DNA of 64,000 nt from Variovorax sp. PBL-H6 (lineage in GTDB: Bacteria; Pseudomonadota; Gammaproteobacteria; Burkholderiales; Burkholderiaceae_C), in the NCBI RefSeq assembly GCF_901827155.1, contig NZ_LR594659.1, positions 1,488,001 to 1,552,000 of the forward strand, in the 5' to 3' direction. The first letter of the stretch is position 1, and the number at the start of each line of letters is the position of its first letter. The position numbers were made by a program, and so were the translations under genes. This document shows, in pieces, positions 17,346 through 27,088 of the stretch. The notes under the pieces were generated by a model. The model saw only the letters and a list, made by a program, of their open reading frames with translations. It had not been told where the DNA came from and did not search any database.

Positions 17346-17406
17346 CCAAGCGTCGCGGGGCGCTCCACAGTGCAGCCGCGGCATTCCGCCGTCGACGGCC
17401 GAGGCA

Positions 17407-19211
<1,805 letters not shown>

Positions 19212-19215
<4 letters not shown>

Positions 19216-22136
19216 ACGCGCCCGCCAAGCTGAACGAACTGATGCCCCAGACGGTCGAGTTCACGCTCGACGGGCGGGCCGTCCAGGCCTTCGAGGGCGA
19301 GAGCATCCTCCAGGCTGCCGAGCGGCATGGGGTCGAGATCCCGCGGCTTTGCTACAAGGAAGGGATGCGGCCGGATGGAAATTGCCGCTCCTGCGTGGTG
19401 GAGTTGAAGGGCGAGCGCGTGCTGGCGCCGAGCTGCTGCCGCCATGTGACCGCCGGCATGGAGGTCCAGGCGACGAGCGAGCGGGCCTTGAAGAGCCAGC
19501 GAATGGTGGTCGAGATGCTGCTGTCCGACATGCCCGATGCGGGCTACAAGTGGATCGATGCGGGCGTGGCGGAGGCCCGCAGCCCTCTCCCGCTTGCGGG
19601 AGAGGGCGGGGGTGAGGGCCAATCGGTCGGCCAGCACGGCGAGCTCAGCGACTGGGCGCAGCGCCTCGGCGTCCAGGTCCGCCCGGCCCTCAAGGCCCTG
19701 CGGCGGGAACAGCCCGCCGCCGACAACTCCCACCCCGCCATGGCCGTCAATCTCGACGCCTGCATCCAGTGCAACCGCTGCGTGCGCGCCTGCCGGGAGG
19801 AGCAGGTCAACGACGTCATCGGCTACGCGCTGCGAGGGGCCAACTCGAAGATCGTCTTCGACTTCGACGACCCGATGGGCGACAGCACCTGCGTGGCCTG
19901 CGGCGAATGCGTGCAGGCCTGCCCCACGGGCGCCCTCATGCCCAAGAGCCATATCGGCTCGCAGCAGGTCGATCGCCAGGTCGATTCGGTCTGCCCCTTC
20001 TGCGGCGTGGGTTGCCTGATCACCTACAACATCAAGGACGAGAAGATCGTCAGCGTCGACGGCCGCGATGGCCCGGCCAACCATGGCCGGCTCTGCGTCA
20101 AGGGCCGCTTCGGCTTCGACTACGCGCACCATCCGCAGCGCCTCACCCAGCCCCTGATCCGCAAGCCCGGCGTGCCCAAGGGCTTCGACGACGCCCCGCG
20201 CCCCGGGGACTGGCACGACGTCTTCCGCGAGGCCAGCTGGGAAGAGGCCCTCGAACTCGCGGCCGGCAAGCTCAAGGACCTGCGGGACACGCATGGCAAC
20301 AAGGCCCTGGCTGGCTTCGGCTCCGCCAAAGGCAGCAACGAGGAGGCCTACCTGTTCCAGAAGCTGGTGCGCACCGGCTTTCGCAGCAACAACGTCGACC
20401 ACTGCACGCGCCTGTGCCATGCCTCCAGCGTCGCGGCCCTGCTCGAAGGCGTGGGCTCGGGCGCGGTGAGCAACCAGGTCAACGACGTGGAGCATGCGGA
20501 CCTGATCTTCGTCATCGGCTCCAACCCGACCGCCAATCACCCGGTGGCCGCGACCTGGATGAAGAACGCAGCCAAGCGCGGCGCGAAGATCGTGCTGGCC
20601 GACCCGCGCGTCACCGACATCGGCAGGCATGCGTGGCGCACCCTGCAGTTCAAGGCCGACACCGACGTGGCCATGCTCAATGCGCTGATCCACGCCGTCA
20701 TCGACGAGGGCCTGGTCGACGAGGCCTTCGTGCGCGATCGCGCCAGCAACTTCGAGGCGCTGCGCGAGAACGTGAAGGGCTACAGCCCCGAGGCCATGGC
20801 GCCGATCTGCGGCATTCCGGCCGAGACGCTGCGCGAGGTCGCGCGCGCCTTCGCCACAGCCAAGGGCGCGATGGTGCTGTGGGGCATGGGCATCAGCCAG
20901 CACGTGCACGGCACCGACAACGCGCGCTGCCTGATTGCGCTGGTCACCGTCACCGGCCAGATCGGCAAGCCCGGCTCGGGCCTGCACCCGCTGCGCGGCC
21001 AGAACAACGTGCAGGGCGCGAGCGATGCCGGGCTGATTCCGATGATGTTCCCCAACTACCAGCGCGTCGACGAGCCCGGTGCGCATGCATGGTTCGAGAA
21101 CTTCTGGGGCATGCCGCTCGACGAGAAGCCCGGCTACACGGTCGTCGAGATCATGCACAAGGCACTGGCGCCCGATAGCGACCCGCACAAGATCCGCGGC
21201 ATGTACATCATGGGCGAGAACCCCGCGATGAGCGACCCGGACCTCAACCACGCCCGCCATGCGCTCGCGAGCCTGGAGCACCTGGTGGTGCAGGACATCT
21301 TCATGACAGAGACCGCGTGGCTGGCCGACGTGGTGCTGCCCGCGAGCGCGTGGCCCGAGAAGACCGGCACGGTGAGCAATACCGACCGCATGGTGCAGTT
21401 GGGCAAGCGGGCGCTGAATCCGCCGGGCGATGCGAAGCCCGACCTCTGGATCATCCAGCAGATCGCGCAACGCATGGGCCTGTCGTGGAACTACGAGGGC
21501 GAAGAATCCGGCGTGGCCGCCGTCTACGAGGAAATGCGCCAGGCCATGCACGCTGCCATCAGCGGCATCAGCTGGGAGCGTCTGCAGCGCGAGTCCAGCG
21601 TGACCTACCCCTGCCTGAGCGCCGACGACCCGGGCCAGCCGACCGTCTTCATCGACACCTTCCCGACCGCGGACGGCCGCGTGAAGCTGGTCCCGGCCGA
21701 CATCATCCCGGCCGACGAGCGGCCCGACGTGCAATACCCGTTCGTGCTGATCACGGGCCGCCAGCTGGAGCACTGGCACACCGGCAGCATGACGCGTCGC
21801 GCGACAGTGCTCGACGCGCTGGAACCCATGGCCACGGCCTCGATGAACCAGGGCGACCTCGACGCACTGGGCCTGCAGGCCGGCGACGTGATCACCATTC
21901 GCTCGCGCCGCGGCGAGGTCGCGATTCACGTGCGGCGCGACGACGGCACGCCGAAGGGGACGGTCTTCGTGCCTTTCGCGTACTACGAGGCCGCAGCCAA
22001 CCTGATGACCAACGCGGCCCTCGATCCGCTGGGCAAGATCCCCGAGTTCAAGTACTGCGCCGTGCAAGTGCTGCCCGGCGGAATGCCGATGGCCGCGGCG
22101 GGATACGGGACAGGAGCGGTAAGCGCGCCTCGCTGA
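19212..22136 (+). CDS. fdsA: NAD+-dependent formate dehydrogenase alpha subunit (molybdopterin)
   Basis: This 974-residue catalytic subunit oxidises formate to CO2. Residues 1-110 form a NuoG-like ferredoxin with a [2Fe-2S] site (Cys 47, 58, 61, 75). Two [4Fe-4S] sites follow (Cys 184/187/190/194 and 227/230/233/237). The bis-MGD domain opens with CPFCGVGC (Cys 261, 264, 268, 295), and Cys 402 in DHCTRLCHAS is the Mo ligand in the place of selenocysteine. Residues 124-138 are encoded by a REP-like palindrome inserted in frame. The usual fdsC and fdsD do not follow; FdhD at 35708 is the only visible sulfurtransferase. Confidence 0.95.
19582..19619. repeat. REP-like palindromic element inside fdsA
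   Basis: Exact arms CCCTCTCCCGC (19583-19593) and GCGGGAGAGGG (19596-19606) around a TT loop are followed by CGGGGGTGAGGGC. On the minus strand this has the same layout as the elements at 44005 and 26609. It is translated as SPLPLAGEGGGEGQ within the linker between the [2Fe-2S] and [4Fe-4S] domains. Confidence 0.8.
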
Positions 22137-22166
22137 GGCCCGCCGCGCGCCGGCAGCCGGGTCGCA

Positions 22167-22213
22167 AAGCTGAAGACGATGTTCAGCTTGGCTTCACAAC
22201 GCCCGCCTAGAGT
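22167..22213 (+). promoter_or_regulatory. possible response-regulator box and promoter for the lipid-modification cassette
   Basis: AAGCTGAA / TTCAGCTT (22167-22189) is an exact 8-bp inverted repeat. TTCAGC and TTCACA (22182-22187, 22193-22198) form a direct repeat with a 5-base spacer, as in PmrA/QseB-type boxes. TAGAGT (22208-22213) is a possible -10. It is equally possible that the hairpin ends fds transcription. Nothing else is recognisable in the 210-base gap. Confidence 0.35.
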
Positions 22214-22346
22214 TTCGGCCATGCGACAGATTGCGCGGCCTGGGTGCCTTCCGGTATGAAAGTCACTCGACCTTCTTCCATTTCGGGCATGGCTGCGGGC
22301 TTCCTCAAGCCCGCCCGCGGCTGGCGGCCGTTGGCAGCGCATTCGC

Positions 22347-23438
22347 ATGGAGCGCAACCTCATGAACCGCTCTCAGGCCATACCGCGTGAATCTGTCGGC
22401 CTCGCAGGCCGCGCCCCTCTCGTCGCGGCATCCGCGCCAGCGCCCGCACCCGAGCTGACGCTTGATTCACACCCGAGCGCTCCCGCATCGGCACGGCGCG
22501 GCATCTCCTGCGTCATCCCCTGCTACAACGAGGGCCCGAACCTCAACGCACTGCTGTCGAGCCTGGAGGAGACCCTGTGGTCCACACAACTTCGTTGGGA
22601 GATCATCGTGGTCGACGACGGCAGTACCGACAACACCGTGGCCGCGGCCGAGCCCTGGTGTCAGCTCTCGGGCTTCCGCTGCATCAGCCTGTCGCGCAAT
22701 TTCGGCAAGGAGGCCGCGCTCACCGCTGGCCTGCAGGCTGCCCGCGGTGATGCGGTCGTGCTTCTCGACGGCGACCTGCAGCATTCGCCCGCGCTGATCG
22801 CGGAAATGGTGCGGCATTGGCAGGAGGGCGCCGAGGTGGTCTACACGGTACGGCAAGAGCGGACCGACGAGCACGCGTTCAAGCGCCTGGGCACGCGCCT
22901 GTTCTACAAGCTGGTAAACGCCTCGCAGCGCTTCGAGCTGCCCGAGGACGCGGGCGACTTCCGCCTGATGGACCGCAGGGTGGTCGACGCCCTGATGAGC
23001 TTGCCGGAACGCACGCGCTTCATGAAGGGCCTGTACGCGTGGGTCGGCTTCAGGGCAGTGGCGCTGCCCTACACCCCGAGCCCGAGGGGCCAGGGCGAGA
23101 GCAGCTTCAACACCGCGCGCCTGCTCAGTCTCGCCATCGACGGGCTGACCTCTTTCACCACCTGGCCATTGCGCATCGTCAGCATCGTGGGGCTGCTGCT
23201 GGCGCTGCCGGCCCTGGTCTACGGGATCTACCTGATCCTGGAGCACATTCTGGTGGGCAACCCGGTGTCGGGCTGGACCACGATCGTGGTGAGCCTGATG
23301 TTCTTCATCGGCATCCAGATGATCTCCACCGGCATCGTCGGGGAGTACGTCGCGCGCATCTTCGTGGAGGTGAAGGGCCGTCCGCTCTACGTGGTGAGGA
23401 AGGTTCTCGGCCACGGCCTGGACGCGCCGCAGCCATGA
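22347..23438 (+). CDS. GT2 undecaprenyl-phosphate glycosyltransferase (ArnC/GtrB/FlmF2-like)
   Basis: This 363-residue inner-membrane enzyme has a cytoplasmic GT-A domain (SCVIPCYNEGPNLNALLSSL, IIVVDDGSTDN, DXD-type LLDGDLQHSP). Two C-terminal membrane helices follow (about 275-345), as in dolichyl-phosphate-mannose-synthase-like proteins. These enzymes load a sugar onto undecaprenyl phosphate. The N-terminal 45 residues are Pro/Ala-rich. An alternative start at 22362 (MNRSQ) has GGAG 9 bases upstream. It overlaps the ArnT-like gene by ATGA and forms one operon with it and the deacetylase. Confidence 0.88.
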   Translation: MERNLMNRSQAIPRESVGLAGRAPLVAASAPAPAPELTLDSHPSAPASARRGISCVIPCYNEGPNLNALLSSLEETLWSTQLRWEIIVVDDGSTDNTVAAAEPWCQLSGFRCISLSRNFGKEAALTAGLQAARGDAVVLLDGDLQHSPALIAEMVRHWQEGAEVVYTVRQERTDEHAFKRLGTRLFYKLVNASQRFELPEDAGDFRLMDRRVVDALMSLPERTRFMKGLYAWVGFRAVALPYTPSPRGQGESSFNTARLLSLAIDGLTSFTTWPLRIVSIVGLLLALPALVYGIYLILEHILVGNPVSGWTTIVVSLMFFIGIQMISTGIVGEYVARIFVEVKGRPLYVVRKVLGHGLDAPQP

Positions 23439-24988
23439 AGGGTTTGCCCGGCATGTTCGGACCGGCACGGGCCGGCGTGGCGCTGGTGTGCCTGTTCGCC
23501 TGGCTCGCCGCGACTGCGTGGCTGCGTCCCTTGATGTCGCCGGACGAAGGCCGCTACGTCGGCGTGGCCCTGGCGATGCTGCGCTCCGGCGACTGGGTCG
23601 TGCCGCGCCTCGATGGGCTGCCCTTCTTTCACAAGCCGCCCCTGTTCTACTGGATCAGCGCGGCCGCGATGGGCGCGCTGGGTGTCTCCGAATGGCCGGC
23701 GCGGCTGCCCTCGATGATCGGGGCGACGCTGGCGGCGGGCGGCCTTTTCCTGTTCCTGCGCCGCTGGGCCGACCCGGGCCGCGCCGCCCTGGCCACGGTG
23801 GTGCTGGTCACCATGCCCTTTTTCTACGTCGGGGCGCAGTTCGCCAACCTGGACATGCTGGTGGCAGGCTGCATCGCGGCCACGCTGCTGTTCGCGTCCC
23901 ATGCGGCGCTGTCGAAGATGAACGGCGGCGCATGGCGCGCAGCCTTGGCGGGGGCCTACGCTTTCGCCGCGCTGGGTGTGCTGGCCAAAGGCCTGATCGG
24001 CCTGGTGCTGCCCGGGCTCATTTTTCTCGGCTGGTGTGCACTGATCCGACGGCCCCGGCTCGCCGCGCTGATGGTGTGGCTGCCTGGCTGGGTGCTGCTG
24101 CTGGCGATCGCCGTTCCCTGGTTCGTGGCGGTAGAACTGCGCCATCCGGGGTTCCTCGACTACTTCATCGTGACGCAGCATTTCCGTCGCTTCACGAGCT
24201 CGGGCTTCAATGGAGCTCATCCCTTCTGGTTCTACCTGCCGGTGGTCGCGCTACTCACGCTGCCCTGGATCGTGTGGCTGGCCGCTGCCGTTCGGCCGGC
24301 GAGCGGCACGCAGGCGCCCCGCTCCGAACTTGATTGGCTCATGGTCATCTGGTGCCTGGGAGTTCTTTTCTTCTTCTCGGTGCCGAGTTCGAAGCTTGTC
24401 GGCTACGTCCTCCCGGCGCTGCCGCCCCTGGCATACCTGATTGCGCGGGCGGCACTGGGCTCTCCCCGCGGGCCCGTGGCACTGCGCCCGACCGCCATCG
24501 TGGCCGCCGCCCTGTGCATCGCTGGCCTCGTGTGGATGGCCGCGCAGCCCGCGCCTGCGGGCGACCGCCTGCGGCTTCCGCCTGGCGAAGCGGTAGGGCC
24601 CTCGGACCAGGTGCTGATGCTCGGTGCCTATTACTACGAGCTGCCCTTCTATTGGGAGCTGCAGCGGCCTGCGCTGGTGCTGGCCGAATGGCATTCGCAA
24701 GCCGTGGCGCAGCGCGATGACTGGCGTCGGGAGCTCTACGAGGCCGGCCGCTTCGACCCTGCGCGCAGCGCGGCCCTTCTGGTCGATCTGGGGAACGTGA
24801 GAGAAACCCTGTGTGTGCCGCAGGCGAGCTGGCTGATCGGCAGCTCGAGCGCGCCGGCAGTGCTGCCGTGGCTTGCCAAGGCCCACCTCGTCGCGGTCAA
24901 CGGGGACACCGCCGTCTGGCGATTCGATGGCAGCGCGGCGGCGGGGGAGGATTGCCTGCAGCAGCCGGCGAGGCCCGCGTCTCCATGA
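23435..24988 (+). CDS. ArnT-like GT83 glycosyltransferase (lipid A aminosugar transferase)
   Basis: This 517-residue polytopic membrane protein of the PMT/ArnT superfamily has the first periplasmic loop motif PLMSPDEGRYVGVALAMLRS, then LPFFHKPPLFYW with conserved acidic residues. About 11-12 hydrophobic helices follow, and the C-terminus is a periplasmic domain. ArnT/FlmK/LgmB enzymes move an amino sugar from undecaprenyl phosphate to lipid A phosphates at the periplasmic face. Start and stop overlap both neighbours by ATGA, so the three genes are made together. Confidence 0.88.
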   Translation: MKGLPGMFGPARAGVALVCLFAWLAATAWLRPLMSPDEGRYVGVALAMLRSGDWVVPRLDGLPFFHKPPLFYWISAAAMGALGVSEWPARLPSMIGATLAAGGLFLFLRRWADPGRAALATVVLVTMPFFYVGAQFANLDMLVAGCIAATLLFASHAALSKMNGGAWRAALAGAYAFAALGVLAKGLIGLVLPGLIFLGWCALIRRPRLAALMVWLPGWVLLLAIAVPWFVAVELRHPGFLDYFIVTQHFRRFTSSGFNGAHPFWFYLPVVALLTLPWIVWLAAAVRPASGTQAPRSELDWLMVIWCLGVLFFFSVPSSKLVGYVLPALPPLAYLIARAALGSPRGPVALRPTAIVAAALCIAGLVWMAAQPAPAGDRLRLPPGEAVGPSDQVLMLGAYYYELPFYWELQRPALVLAEWHSQAVAQRDDWRRELYEAGRFDPARSAALLVDLGNVRETLCVPQASWLIGSSSAPAVLPWLAKAHLVAVNGDTAVWRFDGSAAAGEDCLQQPARPASP

Positions 24989-25848
24989 CGGTCGACGGGG
25001 ACCGATTCCTCTGCATCTGCGCGGACGACTTCGGCATGAGCGAGGGCGTCAACGCCGCCGTGCTCGCGCTGCTGGGCCGCAGCCGGATCTGCGCGGCATC
25101 CTGCATGGTGCTGCGCGGCGCGTGGGCGGCGGGATCGCGAGCGCTGCGTGCCATCGACCCGTCACACGGCGCGGAGTTCGGCCTGCACCTCGAAGTGGGG
25201 CGGCCGCCTTCGGATTCGCCAGCCGAGCCGCCGCTTCGCAATCTCCTTGCTGCCAGCTACCTGGGCCTGCTGCGTCCCGGTGCGGTGCGGGACGATGTCC
25301 GCGAGCAGCTGGCCCGGTTCGAGGACGCGCTGGGGCGCCCGCCGGCCTTTGTCGACGGACACCGGCATGTGCACCAGCTCCCGGTGGTGAGAGAGGTTCT
25401 GGTGGAGGAGATCGCATCCAGATACGGTACGGCGGCCGCACCCTGGATCCGCAGCACGGCCCCGGCGACACACGGCGGCTGGACGCCGACCAAGGCCGAC
25501 GCCATCTTCGCGCTCGGCGGCCGGCGGATGATCGCGCTCGCGGCCGAGCACCGCATTCCTGTCAGCCGCAGATTGCTCGGCGTCTACGGATTTGACGGCA
25601 GCTTGGAGGCCTACCGGGAACGCCTGGCCGACTGGATCGGCAACTGCCGCAGCGGCGATGTGCTGCTTTGCCACCCGGCGCTCGATCGCGTCCCCGGGGA
25701 CCGCATCGCCGCGGCGCGGCAACGCGAGTACGCGGCGTTGGAGGCGCTCGACTTTCCGGTGCGAACCAAGCGCGGCAGCGTCTTCCTGCGACCCCTCTCG
25801 CTCCAGCCGCTCGCCGCTGCCGGTCCCGAGTGCAGCCCACTGCCATGA
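24985..25848 (+). CDS. ChbG/YdjC-family deacetylase (NaxD/LgmC-like)
   Basis: This 287-residue polysaccharide-deacetylase relative opens with CADDFGMSEGVN (metal-binding Asp 14/15). It also has GLHLEVG and VDGHRHVHQLP, the conserved histidines of the ChbG/HpnK/NaxD family. In Francisella NaxD deacetylates undecaprenyl-linked GalNAc before ArnT-type transfer; Bordetella LgmC is similar. Its operon with a GT2 and an ArnT-like enzyme supports the same job here. A role in sugar catabolism (ChbG) or hopanoids (HpnK) is less likely in this context. Confidence 0.85.
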   Translation: MTVDGDRFLCICADDFGMSEGVNAAVLALLGRSRICAASCMVLRGAWAAGSRALRAIDPSHGAEFGLHLEVGRPPSDSPAEPPLRNLLAASYLGLLRPGAVRDDVREQLARFEDALGRPPAFVDGHRHVHQLPVVREVLVEEIASRYGTAAAPWIRSTAPATHGGWTPTKADAIFALGGRRMIALAAEHRIPVSRRLLGVYGFDGSLEAYRERLADWIGNCRSGDVLLCHPALDRVPGDRIAAARQREYAALEALDFPVRTKRGSVFLRPLSLQPLAAAGPECSPLP

Positions 25849-25911
25849 GCCAGGCGGCGCCTGTGCAATGCCCGATATCTCCACGTGCCGCATTCGGCTA
25901 TCGTCGGGCGC

Positions 25912-26502
25912 ATGAACCCGTCCTCCGATCCCAACATCGACCCCGGCGCGCGCCCCTCGCTGGAAGTCGCGGTCGTGATGCGGCGCGAGCGGCTGCACGG
26001 GCCCTCCAGCCACTGGCAGCCCTGGCGCTGGATGCTCGAGGGCGTGGTGCCCGACGAACCCGGCTTCGGCAGTGCGCCGCGCCTGCTGCAGCAGGACGAC
26101 GAGGTGCAGCGCTGGCTGCACCCCGGCTTCAAGGTCGAATTGTTTCGCGATGACACCGAAGGATACGAACTCAACGCGACGACACCCGCGCCCGGATGGT
26201 TCGTGCTGTGGCGCCTCGAGGAAGAAGCCACCGTGGCGCCCGAGCCGATCGCCCGGCCGGTGGTGGTGACCCTGAGCTACAACGAAGCCGGCCGCTGGCT
26301 GGATGCGCAGGAGAACGTCGAGCAAGTGCCGGCGCCGCCCGAGGTGGTGGAATGGCTGCGCACCTGGGTCGACGAGCATCACGTGGCCGAGCCCAAGCGC
26401 CGCCAGCGGCCGCAGAGCTTCAGGCCGCTCGTGGACCGATTCGGCAACGCGGCCAGCGTGTCGACGGAGAAGAAGCGCGGGCGCGGAGCGGGCGATGTCT
26501 GA
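25912..26502 (+). CDS. DUF3305 protein of the formate dehydrogenase operon
   Basis: This 196-residue soluble protein has conserved DUF3305 features: LEVAVVMRRERLHGPSSHWQ, then PWRWMLEGVVP and PGWFVLWRLEE. The C-terminus is basic. Such genes occur at the head of membrane-bound FDH operons in alpha- and betaproteobacteria, and their role is unknown. The start at MNPSSDPN was taken because the next upstream ATG adds nothing family-like. It overlaps the DUF3306 gene by 8 bases. Confidence 0.85.
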   Translation: MNPSSDPNIDPGARPSLEVAVVMRRERLHGPSSHWQPWRWMLEGVVPDEPGFGSAPRLLQQDDEVQRWLHPGFKVELFRDDTEGYELNATTPAPGWFVLWRLEEEATVAPEPIARPVVVTLSYNEAGRWLDAQENVEQVPAPPEVVEWLRTWVDEHHVAEPKRRQRPQSFRPLVDRFGNAASVSTEKKRGRGAGDV

Positions 26503-27088
26503 GGGATTTTTCGAGCGCTGGTCACGGCGCAAGCAGCAGGTGAGGGAAGGGGAGGTGCCGGAGGAAGTGGTGCTGCCTGCGGAGGCTGCGCCGGTTGCCG
26601 AGGCTGCGCCCCCCCAGCCCAACCCTTTGCCGGAACGGGAGGGAGAAATACCGCCTCCGACGCTGGCGGACACTGAAGCCCTGACCTCGGATTCCGACTT
26701 CAAGCCCTTCCTCGCCAGCAACGTCGCGCCCGAGGTCAAGAACGCCGCGCTCAAGAAGCTGTTCGCCGCTCCGCATTTCAATGTCATGGATGGCCTCGAC
26801 ACTTACATCGACGACTATTCCGTTTCGACCCCCGTGCCGGAGAACGTCCTGCGCCAGATGGCGAGCGCGAAGTTCATGAAGCTGTTCGACGAACAGCCCG
26901 ACAAAAACCCTGAGGGCGACGCCCCGCCGGACGTGGCACAGTCGACCACCACCGACCCCGTTCCCAGCCAGCCGGTTGCCGCCGATGCGCAGCCGGCACG
27001 CCAAGAAGCCGATGACCACCACGCTGATCTGCGACTGCAACAAGACGATGCCGCTCGAGCCGAAGACCCTCGGCGCGGCGCTGGCTGA
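26495..27088 (+). CDS. DUF3306 protein of the formate dehydrogenase operon
   Basis: This 197-residue protein begins MSEGFFERWSRRKQQV, the DUF3306 signature. Its conserved core is FKPFLASNVAPEVKNAALKK, then LFAAPHFNVMDGLDTYIDDY. Residues about 37-50 (PPQPNPLPEREGE) are encoded by a REP-like element. The reading frame runs 77 bases into the next gene in another frame, and its last 28 residues look like out-of-frame translation of that gene, so the native stop may have been lost. The function is unknown; it always travels with FDH genes. Confidence 0.8.
   Translation: MSEGFFERWSRRKQQVREGEVPEEVVLPAEAAPVAEAAPPQPNPLPEREGEIPPPTLADTEALTSDSDFKPFLASNVAPEVKNAALKKLFAAPHFNVMDGLDTYIDDYSVSTPVPENVLRQMASAKFMKLFDEQPDKNPEGDAPPDVAQSTTTDPVPSQPVAADAQPARQEADDHHADLRLQQDDAARAEDPRRGAG
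26609..26645. repeat. degenerate REP-like element inside the DUF3306 gene
   Basis: CCCAGCCCAACCCTTTGCC followed by GGAACGGGAGGGAG matches the layout of the element at 44005 (CCCACCCCGACCCTCCCC, GAACGGGGAGGGAG) with several mismatches in the stem. It is translated in frame. Confidence 0.65.
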
